Origin: a virus
Length of the DNA stretch: 25,199 nt
IMG/VR virus record: IMGVR_UViG_3300046733_000555
Location: 1-25,199 of that record
Strand: one strand, 5' to 3'
This document shows positions 14,718 through 23,081 of the stretch, one piece after another. A program made the position numbers and the translations under genes. Each line of letters opens with the position of its first letter. The first letter of the stretch is position 1. The notes beneath the pieces are model-generated. The model did not search any database. It saw nothing but the letters and a program-made list of their open reading frames with translations, and was not told where the DNA came from.

Positions 14718-17124
14718 TCAACATAACATACGATTACCTGATGGAACTCAAATTGCTGTTCCAGCGTGGGCTGGTGAAGTAACACTGAATGCAGTTAAAA
14801 TAAACATTCAGCGCATGGTTAATAATGAAATTGCACTAGTAAAGCAACTTACTAACTTAAACTTTAATACCGAGGGTATGGAAGAAGGTTTAGGCGATGT
14901 AAACAAAGCACTGGGTAATTTAGAAGATGATTTAAAAGAAAGAAGTGATCACTTAGAAAAATTTTCGGATGGTGTTAAAGATTTTGTAGACAAACTTGGT
15001 GACAGTGATAGACCTTTAAGTAGTATGATGAGAATGTTAAGTTCAGTAGCAGGCGGTGCTGGAAACTTAACAGGTGCATTATTAGGTGGAACTGGTGTAT
15101 TCAAAGGTTTGTCTGAAAAAATGACAGGTTATATGCCTGGGTTAAAATCAGCCGGCGCCGCCGCTGGTGCTCTTATAGGTTGGAATGTTGCTAAACTAGA
15201 ACAATTTAATGATATACAAAAAACAATTATTGATACTGGTGCCATTATGTACGACACCGAAGATAAGTTTAATGAATTTTTTAAACGTTCGTCTGATGTA
15301 GGTATTGAGTACGGGCGTTTTGTCGAAACAATTAAGAGTCACGGAACTGCAATGATGGCATTTGGATCAAATGTATCAAACGGTGCAGATGCCTTCTTAA
15401 CTAACTTTACACAACTATCAAGAAATGCAGACTATCTGGGTGACTTTGGTATGAGTCATGATGAGATGTTGGGAGCATATGCTGATGAATTGGAAATTAT
15501 GCGTTTAACTGGATTTGTGTCACGTAACATGGCAGACGCTCAAGAAAAAGCTGAAACAGGATTTACGCAATTAATGATGGAACAGACTGCATTAGCTAAT
15601 CTTACAGGTAGAAGTAGAAGTGAATTATTAGCCGCACGTGGTAGTTTCTTAAGTGACCCACGTGTTGCTTTGACTTTAAGATTTTTAGAATCAGCTGGTG
15701 ATTTCGAAAGAAAAGATATTGTTGATGATTTTGGACAACAGTTTAAATTAATGCAACCATATTTTGATGAAGCAGGAAGTTCATTAAATTCTGATCTAGA
15801 AGCTGCATACATTCAAGCTATAACAGACCATCGTAATGATATGGAAAATTTCCAACTTACTCCTTATTTAGAAGCAGAAACATTGGCGGCGTTAAATCAA
15901 ATTGCACCTGGTATGGTTACTGAAATGGAAAATGCAATGCGTACAGGTGATATGGAAAACTCACACAATGCTCTAATTGCAGCTATGGATGGAAATTTAA
16001 ATAAAGTAATGTTATCTACATCTGCAACAGGTGAAATAGGTAATACTATACGAGCAGGCCAAGCCGCGGCTGTAGCTATGATGGATCAATTAGGAACATT
16101 TGCATTAATGGATAGATCAGCATTTAATACTGCTATTAATAATAGTGCAGACGCAATGGCAGAATCTGGTACATTAACAACTGCATTTAACGATATGAGT
16201 ATTGCTGTTAAAAATGTACAAGATTTATTTACTTTTAATTTAGAAACAGGCGCAGATGTATTAGGTGCATTTAGTGGTGTTTTAAAAGAAGGTGCGCAAG
16301 ATATTAATTCATTTTTTAGTCAGCTTGGTATTATGGATAGTATTGGTATTGAAAAAGTAGCAGAAAGATTAGAAAGCGGAGACTTTACTGAGGCTGACCA
16401 AGTTGAAATGATGTATTATTTAATGAATCAGAACAATGATGCCTTGATAAGAGATGGCGGAATGGGTGCCTTGTTGGGATATTTTATGAACGGTGTTAAT
16501 ACCGTTGCAAAGCCATTAGATTCGATTACTGGATTAAGCACAAGCGGTACTGATGAAGGTGGATTTTTAACTTATGGTAACCAAGAGCTACTTAGAGAAT
16601 ATAGGGAAATGCAAAATAGAGAAGTCGGCGGTAATGTTACTGCTGGACAATCATATATTGTTGGTGAGAGCGGCCCAGAAAGATTTACTCCTAACCAAAA
16701 CGGAAGTATTGATGCAAATGCAGATCACGGTGAAATAACTCCATTACCCGCATCAACCGCTGGATCATCATTAGCTGGATCAGAATTAGTACGTTTAATG
16801 AGGCAAATGGTATCATTAAAAGAAGAAGCATCTAATCTTGCATTAGGTCCAGCAGAGTCTGATTATCTTAACTTATTAAATGGCATAAGTATAATGGACA
16901 ACACCTCAACAGGTACACCAGAAACACAGATGCCTGATATATCACAACCAGTAAATGTTACTGCAAATATACAACAGGGTGCAGAAAAGTCAACAAATGA
17001 GCTAGAAAGTATTCGACAAATGAAAGTTTCTAGTTTAGAATCAATGAAACAGTTAGAACGAGCCGTGGATGGTCTGATTGCTCAACGTAGAAGAGAGCAT
17101 GCGAACTCGGCAGCAAACGGCTAA
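14710..17124 (+). CDS. Tape-measure-like tail protein 2, paralogue of the preceding gene
   Basis: An 804-residue protein with TTG start inside the end of the previous gene (8-base overlap) and AGGAG eight bases upstream. It is largely helical, with Gly/Ala-rich hydrophobic stretches near 110-150. YLGDFG (242-247) and LTGRSRSELL (298-307) correspond to segments of the preceding protein at the same +15 offset, which shows common ancestry. Near the C-terminus, GGNVTAGQSYIVGESGPE (640-657) is the motif found at the end of many phage tape-measure proteins. It then has a coiled-coil-like end (STNELESIRQMKVSSLESMKQLERAV). No peptidase motif is seen. The stop TAA is part of the box that may start portal transcription. 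Whether it or its neighbour is the actual ruler, or both together, cannot be told from sequence. Confidence 0.75.
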   Translation: MADQHNIRLPDGTQIAVPAWAGEVTLNAVKINIQRMVNNEIALVKQLTNLNFNTEGMEEGLGDVNKALGNLEDDLKERSDHLEKFSDGVKDFVDKLGDSDRPLSSMMRMLSSVAGGAGNLTGALLGGTGVFKGLSEKMTGYMPGLKSAGAAAGALIGWNVAKLEQFNDIQKTIIDTGAIMYDTEDKFNEFFKRSSDVGIEYGRFVETIKSHGTAMMAFGSNVSNGADAFLTNFTQLSRNADYLGDFGMSHDEMLGAYADELEIMRLTGFVSRNMADAQEKAETGFTQLMMEQTALANLTGRSRSELLAARGSFLSDPRVALTLRFLESAGDFERKDIVDDFGQQFKLMQPYFDEAGSSLNSDLEAAYIQAITDHRNDMENFQLTPYLEAETLAALNQIAPGMVTEMENAMRTGDMENSHNALIAAMDGNLNKVMLSTSATGEIGNTIRAGQAAAVAMMDQLGTFALMDRSAFNTAINNSADAMAESGTLTTAFNDMSIAVKNVQDLFTFNLETGADVLGAFSGVLKEGAQDINSFFSQLGIMDSIGIEKVAERLESGDFTEADQVEMMYYLMNQNNDALIRDGGMGALLGYFMNGVNTVAKPLDSITGLSTSGTDEGGFLTYGNQELLREYREMQNREVGGNVTAGQSYIVGESGPERFTPNQNGSIDANADHGEITPLPASTAGSSLAGSELVRLMRQMVSLKEEASNLALGPAESDYLNLLNGISIMDNTSTGTPETQMPDISQPVNVTANIQQGAEKSTNELESIRQMKVSSLESMKQLERAVDGLIAQRRREHANSAANG

Positions 17125-17127
17125 ATA
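17120..17127 (+). promoter_or_regulatory. Late-promoter-like box before the portal gene
   Basis: GCTAAATA followed by C, identical to the box at 5460-5467 and placed at nearly the same distance from its ATG (18 bases). It overlaps the stop codon of the preceding gene. Six of eight bases match T4 TATAAATA. Confidence 0.4.
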
Positions 17128-17145
17128 CACTAAAGGTAATTAATT

Positions 17146-18810
17146 ATGGCAGGTTGGAAGAAACATTTTACAAGAGTAGACGTACCTGGTAACACAGGAA
17201 ACGCAAGAACAAGCAGATGGCAAAGTTGGCTACCTGAGGTATACAGTGGTCAACCAAATCGTGTTGAGCGTTATACTCAGTATGATCAAATGGATCAGGA
17301 TAGCGAAATTAATGCCGCTCTTGATACTATCGCTGAATTTTGTACTCAAGAAGACGATGGTTCAAAAACTCCATTTGTTATCAAGTATAAAGAAGATCCA
17401 ACTGAAAGTGAATCAGGTGCATTAGACACTGCTCTAAATCAGTGGAATAATATTAATGATTTTGATAGACGTATTTTCGGTATTTTTAGATCAGCAATTA
17501 AATATGGAGATCAATTTTTTATTAGAGATCCAGAAACATATATCTTATATTGGGTAAATCCAGAAGATGTTATGAAAGCAATTGTTAACGAAAGTAATGG
17601 TAAAGAAATTGATCAATATATTCTTAAAAATGTGATGATTAATTTACAAGACAAAGTTGTAGTTGATACTAAAAATTTACAAGACACAAGTACAACAATG
17701 ACTACACCAAGTAATAAGTTCGGTAACAATGCTGGAAATATTACTGGCAATTTAGGCAATCAAGAATTTGCAGTTGATGCAAGTAACATTGTTCATGTAA
17801 GTTTAAGTGACGGATTAAACAATGCTTGGCCATTTGGACAAAGTATTCTTGATAGTGTATTTAAAGTATACAAACAAAAAGAATTATTAGAAGATAGTAT
17901 TATTATCTATCGTGTACAACGTGCACCAGAACGCAGAGTATTTTATATTGATGTTGGTAACATGCCAGCACACAAAGCAATGGCATTTATTGAACGTACA
18001 AAAAACGAAGTACACCAAACACGTATTCCAAATAAAAGTGGCGGTGGCACAAATGTAATGGATGCCGCATATAATCCACTATCAATTATGGAAGATTATT
18101 TCTTTGCACAAACTGCTGAAGGCAGAGGTAGTAAAGTTGAAGTTCTGCCTGGCGGTGATAATCTTGGAGAGATTGACGATTTAAGATATTTTAATAATAA
18201 GCTAATGCGTGGTTTGCGAGTACCTAGTAGCTATCTACCAACCGGTAGCGATGACGGAACAGCCACTTATCAAGACGGTAGGGTTGGTACTGCACTAATT
18301 CAAGAATATAGATTTGCAAAATATTGTGAGCGTTTACAAAATACAATGCAAACACATTTTGATAAAGAATTTAAAATGTTTTTAAAGCACAGAGGAATTA
18401 ATATTCCAAGTAACTTGTTTAGTATACAACTTACTGAATCACAAAACTTTGCAAGCTACAGAGAAATGGAACTTGACTCACAGCGAGTTACAATGTTTGG
18501 TGGAGTAGAAGGCGTACAATACTTGAGTAGACGCTTTATACTTAAAAAATATCTTGGTCTTACTGAAGACGAGATTGTAGAAAATGAAATTAATTGGAGA
18601 GAAGAGAATACAGATTCTTCTTTACAAAACAATGCTAAGAGAGATCTTGGTGGTGTAGGTATTAGAACTGGTGATATTGAAGGTTTTGAACCTACTGATG
18701 TAGATGCAGAAAATGATGCAGATACAGATATGGGAGGCACAGATGTGGACAGCCCAGTAGGTGGTCCGGCTTCAAGTGATGCTGGTGGAGGAGAAGGCAA
18801 TGAGATTTAA
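17146..18810 (+). CDS. gp20: Portal vertex protein gp20
   Basis: A 554-residue protein, close to T4 gp20 (524). The family is recognised from RVERYTQYDQMDQDSEINAALDTIAEFCTQ near the start, IHVSLSDGLNN-like wording around residue 215, and the long conserved middle RVQRAPERRVFYIDVGNMPA, HQTRIPN, DAAYNPLSIMEDYFF, GSKVEVLPGGDNLGEIDDL and GLRVPSSYLP. Twelve copies form the ring through which DNA is packaged and to which the neck and tail attach; it also starts prohead assembly. The C-terminal 55 residues are Asp/Gly/Ser-rich. It opens the head operon directly after the tape-measure genes. The next gene starts 11 bases before its stop. Confidence 0.95.
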   Translation: MAGWKKHFTRVDVPGNTGNARTSRWQSWLPEVYSGQPNRVERYTQYDQMDQDSEINAALDTIAEFCTQEDDGSKTPFVIKYKEDPTESESGALDTALNQWNNINDFDRRIFGIFRSAIKYGDQFFIRDPETYILYWVNPEDVMKAIVNESNGKEIDQYILKNVMINLQDKVVVDTKNLQDTSTTMTTPSNKFGNNAGNITGNLGNQEFAVDASNIVHVSLSDGLNNAWPFGQSILDSVFKVYKQKELLEDSIIIYRVQRAPERRVFYIDVGNMPAHKAMAFIERTKNEVHQTRIPNKSGGGTNVMDAAYNPLSIMEDYFFAQTAEGRGSKVEVLPGGDNLGEIDDLRYFNNKLMRGLRVPSSYLPTGSDDGTATYQDGRVGTALIQEYRFAKYCERLQNTMQTHFDKEFKMFLKHRGINIPSNLFSIQLTESQNFASYREMELDSQRVTMFGGVEGVQYLSRRFILKKYLGLTEDEIVENEINWREENTDSSLQNNAKRDLGGVGIRTGDIEGFEPTDVDAENDADTDMGGTDVDSPVGGPASSDAGGGEGNEI

Positions 18811-18994
18811 TGAAATTGCACAAGATGCTGAGGATGATGAATTCAATAAATGGGATGTAGATGATACTCGCAGACCTAAAATGACGTTAAGACATCTTAA
18901 TAAAATGAGAAAAAGACGTGAATCAGCCAAAGCCGAGCATGAAAGAATGACTCAAGGATACAAGGTAATGTATTCTGCTCCGGCTCCAGAGTAA
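18800..18994 (+). CDS. Small basic-helical protein between portal and prohead core genes
   Basis: A 64-residue protein. The ATG at 18800 is chosen over an upstream GTG because a strong GGAGGAGAAGG ribosome site (18787-18797 region) lies just before it. It overlaps the gp20 end by 11 bases. MRFNEIAQDAEDDEFNKWD is acidic; MTLRHLNKMRKRRESAKAEHERM is a basic helix. Small genes occupy this location between gp20 and the prohead core genes in T4-like phages (T4 gp67 sits here), so a role in prohead assembly is reasonable, but I do not recognise the family with certainty. It is followed by a terminator. Confidence 0.7.
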   Translation: MRFNEIAQDAEDDEFNKWDVDDTRRPKMTLRHLNKMRKRRESAKAEHERMTQGYKVMYSAPAPE

Positions 18995-19031
18995 CCTATA
19001 TATTATAAGTATATATACATAAACTATGCAT

Positions 19032-19063
19032 AAAACCGTGTTTAGAAAAAAAATCGCGGTTTT
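19032..19063 (+). terminator. Rho-independent-like terminator after the portal unit
   Basis: AAAACCGTG pairs with CGCGGTTTT (nine pairs including one G-U) around a 14-base A-rich loop, and the 3' arm ends in four Ts. It separates the portal unit from the highly expressed prohead genes, which have their own late box at 19097. Confidence 0.6.
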
Positions 19064-19096
19064 ATCTGTATTTAAGGCACTTTGGTAAAGAGTAAC

Positions 19097-19104
19097 CGTA
19101 AATA
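19097..19104 (+). promoter_or_regulatory. Late-promoter-like box for prohead/capsid genes
   Basis: CGTAAATA followed by C; the TAAATA core is shared with the other boxes. It lies 35 bases before the ATG at 19140, which has a strong AAGGAG ribosome site at 19127-19132. A TATAAC at 19112-19117 also lies in this gap without a matching -35. Confidence 0.4.
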
Positions 19105-19139
19105 CAATTGTTATAACCTATTCATGAAGGAGATTTATT

Positions 19140-20033
19140 ATGAGTGCTCAAGATCGTTATACACAGATTATTGAAAGCCTAGTAAATGGTGAGGAAGCTA
19201 AAGCATCTGAACTATTACATGAAGCTTTTGTGGAAAAAGCTCGTGAGATCTATTCAGATCTTGTAGAGCAAGATGATATCGTTGAAGACGATATCTCAGA
19301 AGAAGACTTAGAAGAAGCCATTCGTGATGAAGAGTCAGGCGACTTTATTGATGATATTGAAGAAATTCAATCAGATGAAGACGAAATCGAAGCTGAAGAA
19401 ATGTTCGGCGAAGATGATGACGAAGAAGACGACATGGAAGCAGAACTAGAACTTGCAGGCGACGAAGACGGCGAAGAAGAAGGTGGCGAAGAAGCAGACG
19501 GAGACATGGGCGGCGTTGAAGACGCAATGGTTGATGTTGAAGATGCACTAGCAGACCTAAAAGCTGAATTTGCGGCTATCATGGGCAAAGAAGATGACGC
19601 ACCAGAAATGGAAATGCCAGAAGAAGGTATGGAAATGGAATTTGCAGAATCAGAAGAGTCAGATGATGAAGAGCTAGAAGAAGCTGAAGAAACAGACTCA
19701 GATGAAGAAGAGCTAGAAGAAGCAGCTGACCTAACAAAGGTTGGTAAAGACGGTGCAATCCACCCAGTAGATATGCCAGCAGGTGACGATGGTAAACATT
19801 CGCCAGTAGCAGGTAAAAATGACATGGGCGGCGAGACTATCAAAACAGGCGCTAAAGGTTCTGAAGGTTCATCAAAAGGCTTGTCAGATGAACACGCAAA
19901 AGACATGGGCGTTACACACCCAGGCGATGGTGCTTCACTATCACCTGAAGGTCGCGGCCACGGTGCAGAGAAAAAAGGTGCAGCTCCAGCTAAACCATCA
20001 ACAGATTCTCTAATTAACAAGGCACCAAAGTAA
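19140..20033 (+). CDS. Acidic prohead core protein (gp67/gp68-like)
   Basis: A 297-residue protein. The N-terminal 30 residues (YTQIIESLVNGEEAKASELL then HEAFVEKAREIYSDL) resemble the helical start of T4 prohead core proteins. Residues about 45-200 are extremely rich in Glu and Asp with short repeats such as DEELEEAEE and DEEELEEAAD; the C-terminal 100 are Gly/Lys/Ser-rich. L-x-E|A sites, the cleavage motif of T4 prohead protease, occur at L26-H-E|A and in several LEE|A repeats, so it would be cut to peptides during head maturation. Its location directly before gp21, gp22 and gp23 is that of gp67/gp68 in T4, where the two are much shorter (80 and 141 residues). Core function is well supported; equivalence to one T4 gene is not. 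Confidence 0.7.
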   Translation: MSAQDRYTQIIESLVNGEEAKASELLHEAFVEKAREIYSDLVEQDDIVEDDISEEDLEEAIRDEESGDFIDDIEEIQSDEDEIEAEEMFGEDDDEEDDMEAELELAGDEDGEEEGGEEADGDMGGVEDAMVDVEDALADLKAEFAAIMGKEDDAPEMEMPEEGMEMEFAESEESDDEELEEAEETDSDEEELEEAADLTKVGKDGAIHPVDMPAGDDGKHSPVAGKNDMGGETIKTGAKGSEGSSKGLSDEHAKDMGVTHPGDGASLSPEGRGHGAEKKGAAPAKPSTDSLINKAPK

Positions 20034-20034
20034 C

Positions 20035-20664
20035 ATGCGTACACTAACTGAACATCTTACATGGAAACAGGCAAATATCGTTACCGAAGCTTCGGATGAC
20101 GGTAAAAGCCTGTACATGCAAGGTATTTTCATTCAGGGTAACAAGCCAAATCAAAATCAAAGAATATATCCTAGTCAAGAAATTAAGAAAGCTGTTGAAA
20201 GCATACAAAAAAGAATTGACGATGGATTTACAGTTCTAGGCGAAGCTGATCATCCAGATGACTTACAAGTTAATCTAGATCGTGTATCTCACATAATTGA
20301 AAAAATGTGGATGGACGGTGATGATGGCATTGGACGTTTAAAACTAGTACCTACTCCACTGGGAAATATATGTAAAACCCTATTAGAGAACGGTGCAAAA
20401 CTTGGCGTATCGTCAAGAGGTACTGGCAATGTTGCAGACGGCGGCAAAGTTAGCGGATTCGAAATTCAAACAGTTGATATCGTTGCTAACCCAAGCGCAC
20501 CTGATGCATATCCAGACCCACTTTATGAGCAAATAATGAATGGCAAGCGTGGTAACATCTTATTAGATGTTGCAGAAGCTACCAATCACGACGATACGGC
20601 TCAAAAGTATCTCCAGAGTGAGGTACTAAACTTTATTAATAACTTAGATATTGGGAGAAGATAA
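20035..20664 (+). CDS. gp21: Prohead protease gp21
   Basis: A 209-residue protein, against 212 in T4. GEADHP places the catalytic His at 73, and LGVSSRG supplies the nucleophile at Ser126 or Ser127; these are the two signatures of the T4 gp21 serine protease family. It is built into the prohead core, becomes active after assembly and cleaves scaffold and capsid proteins at L/I-x-E sites. Candidate sites are visible in gp22, gp23 and the acidic core protein. FEIQTVDIVANPSAPDAYPD is another conserved stretch. The ATG follows the preceding stop by one base, and its own stop shares one base with the start of gp22 (TAATG). Confidence 0.95.
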   Translation: MRTLTEHLTWKQANIVTEASDDGKSLYMQGIFIQGNKPNQNQRIYPSQEIKKAVESIQKRIDDGFTVLGEADHPDDLQVNLDRVSHIIEKMWMDGDDGIGRLKLVPTPLGNICKTLLENGAKLGVSSRGTGNVADGGKVSGFEIQTVDIVANPSAPDAYPDPLYEQIMNGKRGNILLDVAEATNHDDTAQKYLQSEVLNFINNLDIGRR

Positions 20665-21755
20665 TGGCTCATGCAATTGAACAACTCCTAAGTTCTGAAA
20701 TGCTATCAGAAGAAGTACGCACAACTCTTACAGAAGCGTGGGAAGCGAAGTTAGCTGAAACTCGTGAAGAGATCACTACTGAGCTACGTGAAGAGTTTGC
20801 TACTCGTTATGAAAATGACAAAGAGCATATGGTGGAAGCACTAGATGCAATGTTAAAAGATACAATCACTTCTGAACTTGAAGAATTTCAACAGGATAAA
20901 AAACTAGCTGTAGAAGCAAAAGTAGATTACCAAAAGAAAATTAAAGAGCATAGTGCTTTGTTAGATCGTTTTGTAATGGAAACACTACAAAAAGAAATTA
21001 ACGAACTACATGCAGATCGCAAACTTCAAGAAGCAAATTTCGTGAAGTTAGAAGACTTCGTAATGGAGCAACTAACTTCAGAACTTAATGAATTCCACCA
21101 GGACAAGAAAGACCTAATCGAACAGAAGGTAAAACTAGTTTCTGAGGGTAAAGAGATCATTGCCCAAGCTAAGAAAGAATTTGTAGCTAAAGCAAGCACA
21201 AAATTGGCAACTATTGTTGAAACAACAATTAAAGGCGAATTAAGCTCACTTAAAGAAGACATTCAGTCAGCAAAAGAAAACATGTTTGGTCGTAAGATCT
21301 TTGAAACATTTGCAGCTGAATTTACAAGTTCACACCTAGCAGAAGGCACTACTGTTTCAAAACTAACATCTGAAATGACAGAAGTTAAAGCGAAACTAGC
21401 TGAGGCACAATCAGCTATTGAAGCTAAAGAAGCAATTATTGCAGAAGCAGAGAAGAAAGCATTACGCATTAAAGAAGCAAATACAAGAAAAGCTACACTT
21501 GATGATTTACTTTCACCTCTAGCAGCAGAAAAACGTGAGTTGATGGGTAACTTACTTGAGAGCGTACAGACTGAAAAACTTTCAGCGGCGTTTAAAAAGT
21601 ACTTACCAACAGTTCTTAACGAATCAGCATCAACAACAAAATCACAATTAAATGAATCTCAGAAGACTGAGATCACAGGTAATAAGGCTAGCACACAGAC
21701 AACTGAAAGCGATGCCGAAATTATTAACCTTAAAAAATTAGCCGGTATCAACTAA
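20664..21755 (+). CDS. gp22: Major prohead scaffold protein gp22
   Basis: A 363-residue, almost wholly helical and charged protein placed between gp21 and gp23, as gp22 is in T4 (269 residues). Three related segments lie at 61-80, 101-120 and 130-149 (for example DAMLKDTITSELEEFQQDKK and EDFVMEQLTSELNEFHQDKK), so part of the extra length comes from internal duplication of a coiled-coil unit. L-x-E cleavage sites for gp21 are seen at L22-T-E|A, L30-A-E|T, L225-A-E|G and L245-A-E|A. The protein forms the internal core around which the capsid assembles and is then degraded. The C-terminal SDAEIINLKKLAGIN probably contacts the capsid protein, as the scaffold C-terminus does in other phages. The gp23 gene follows after 15 bases. 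Confidence 0.9.
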   Translation: MAHAIEQLLSSEMLSEEVRTTLTEAWEAKLAETREEITTELREEFATRYENDKEHMVEALDAMLKDTITSELEEFQQDKKLAVEAKVDYQKKIKEHSALLDRFVMETLQKEINELHADRKLQEANFVKLEDFVMEQLTSELNEFHQDKKDLIEQKVKLVSEGKEIIAQAKKEFVAKASTKLATIVETTIKGELSSLKEDIQSAKENMFGRKIFETFAAEFTSSHLAEGTTVSKLTSEMTEVKAKLAEAQSAIEAKEAIIAEAEKKALRIKEANTRKATLDDLLSPLAAEKRELMGNLLESVQTEKLSAAFKKYLPTVLNESASTTKSQLNESQKTEITGNKASTQTTESDAEIINLKKLAGIN

Positions 21756-21770
21756 TAGGAGAATACCAAA

Positions 21771-22934
21771 ATGACACAAAATCTATTTGAAAATTGGGAC
21801 GTAACTAAAGACGCCCTAACAGATGGTCTAGCAGGCAACAAGAAGGTAGTAATGGAATCAGTTCTTGAAAACACTAAAGGCTACCTAGCAGAAACAGCAG
21901 CCGCTGGTTCAACAATGGCAGGTAACATCGCAACAATGAACAAAGTTATCCTACCAGTTATTCGTCGTGTAATGCCAACTGTTATTGCAAACGAACTTGT
22001 TGGCGTACAGCCAATGACAGGCCCAGTAGGCCAAATCCACACACTACGTGTACGTTACTCAGAATCAGCAGGCGGCGTAAACGCAGGTGATGAAGCACTT
22101 TCACCATTTGCAATCGCTAAAGGCTATTCAGGTGATGCAGCAACAGGTGGTCCAACTTCAACAGCTTCAATGGAAGCAGAAGCAGGCCGCAAACTAAGCA
22201 TCCAAGTACTAAAGCAAACTGTAGAAGCTAAAACACGTAAGCTATCAGCACGTTGGACATTTGAAGCGGCGCAAGACGCTAACTCAATGCACGGTCTAGA
22301 CGTTGAAGCAGAAATCATGCAAGCACTTGCACAAGAGATTACTGCTGAGATTGACCAAGAAGTTCTAACTTCACTACGTACACTAGCAGGTACAGCTTCA
22401 GATACATACGACCAAGGTAACGTATCAGGTCAAGCAACATTCGTTGGTGACCAGCATGCGGCACTAGCAGTTCTAATCAACAGAGCGGCAAACCTAATCG
22501 CGGCAAGAACACGCCGTGGCGCAGGTAACTATGTTGTTGTATCACCAACAATCCTAACTGTACTACAGTCAGCGACAACATCAGCATTTGCACGTACAAC
22601 AGAAGGTCCTTTCGAGGCACCAACTAACACGAAATTTGTAGGTACACTAAACAACACAATGCGTGTGTTTGTAGACCAGTATGCAAATGACGCAACAGAA
22701 ATCCTAGTAGGCTATAAAGGCGAAGGTGAAATTGATGCGGCAGCGTTCTATTGCCCATACATCCCACTAATGTCATCAGGCACAGTACTAGATCCAGCAA
22801 CATTCGAGCCAACAGTATCATTCATGACACGTTATGGCTACGTTGAGCTAAACAACCAAGCTTCATCACTTGGTAACGCAGCAGACTATCTAGCGAAAAT
22901 CGGTGTTGATTCATCAGCACTATCATTCCAGTAA
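21771..22934 (+). CDS. gp23: Major capsid protein gp23
   Basis: A 387-residue HK97-fold capsid protein of the T4 type. Family marks: PVIRRVMPTVIANELVGVQPM, TLRVRYS, RKLSARWTFEAAQDANSMHG followed by LDVEAEIMQALAQEITAEID, then GNYVVVSPTILTVL, VGYKGEGEIDAAAFYCPYIP and MTRYGYVEL. Y39-x... the segment YLAE|TAAAG gives a protease site after E41, so the mature protein would have about 346 residues; T4 gp23 is 521 long and cut after residue 65. The gene uses CTA for most leucines and A-ending codons for Ala, Thr and Ser, unlike the tail genes upstream, in line with very high expression. AGGAGA is placed well before the ATG. The gene ends at a strong terminator. Confidence 0.97.
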   Translation: MTQNLFENWDVTKDALTDGLAGNKKVVMESVLENTKGYLAETAAAGSTMAGNIATMNKVILPVIRRVMPTVIANELVGVQPMTGPVGQIHTLRVRYSESAGGVNAGDEALSPFAIAKGYSGDAATGGPTSTASMEAEAGRKLSIQVLKQTVEAKTRKLSARWTFEAAQDANSMHGLDVEAEIMQALAQEITAEIDQEVLTSLRTLAGTASDTYDQGNVSGQATFVGDQHAALAVLINRAANLIAARTRRGAGNYVVVSPTILTVLQSATTSAFARTTEGPFEAPTNTKFVGTLNNTMRVFVDQYANDATEILVGYKGEGEIDAAAFYCPYIPLMSSGTVLDPATFEPTVSFMTRYGYVELNNQASSLGNAADYLAKIGVDSSALSFQ

Positions 22935-22957
22935 GTTTTACTGTTTACATTAATTAG

Positions 22958-22985
22958 AAAAGGCGTTCTTCGGAACGCCTTTTTT
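22958..22985 (+). terminator. Strong rho-independent terminator after gp23
   Basis: GGCGTTC-TTCG-GAACGCC (seven pairs, UUCG tetraloop) is flanked by AAAA before and six Ts after, so the stem can extend to 11 pairs. It closes the head operon and separates it from the accessory genes. Confidence 0.95.
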
Positions 22986-23010
22986 ATTGACTTCTAACAA
23001 TTTTCTGTGC

Positions 23011-23018
23011 TATAAATA
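23011..23018 (+). promoter_or_regulatory. T4-type late promoter, perfect TATAAATA
   Basis: All eight bases match the late consensus. It stands between the gp23 terminator and the phosphate permease gene, 63 bases before its ATG, so the permease would be made late in infection through gp55. Confidence 0.75.
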
Positions 23019-23047
23019 AAACGTATCATAAAGATATATTTGTGAGC

Positions 23048-23064
23048 GCCAGGGTAAAGCTGGC
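23048..23064 (+). promoter_or_regulatory. Leader hairpin of the permease gene
   Basis: GCCAG-GGTAAAG-CTGGC, a five-pair G+C-rich stem in an AT-rich leader, ends five bases before the AAGGAG ribosome site (23070-23075). It could affect message stability or translation; no function is shown. Confidence 0.4.
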
Positions 23065-23081
23065 AAGCAAAGGAGAAAATT

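Noticed and set aside
18761-18799. A GTG start 13 codons upstream for the small gene after gp20.
   Set aside because: The strong GGAGGAG ribosome site points to the ATG at 18800; the extra residues merely read the gp20 end in another frame.
18995-19031. AT-rich inverted TATATA repeats after the small gene, considered as an origin or attachment site.
   Set aside because: Short and simple-sequence only, with no iterons or flanking mobility genes; the nearby terminator explains the location better.
19367-20044. A 225-codon open frame on the minus strand, rich in Ser and Pro.
   Set aside because: It is the mirror of the Glu/Asp-rich repeats in the acidic core protein gene (GAA/GAC read backwards give Ser codons) and has no ribosome site or motif.
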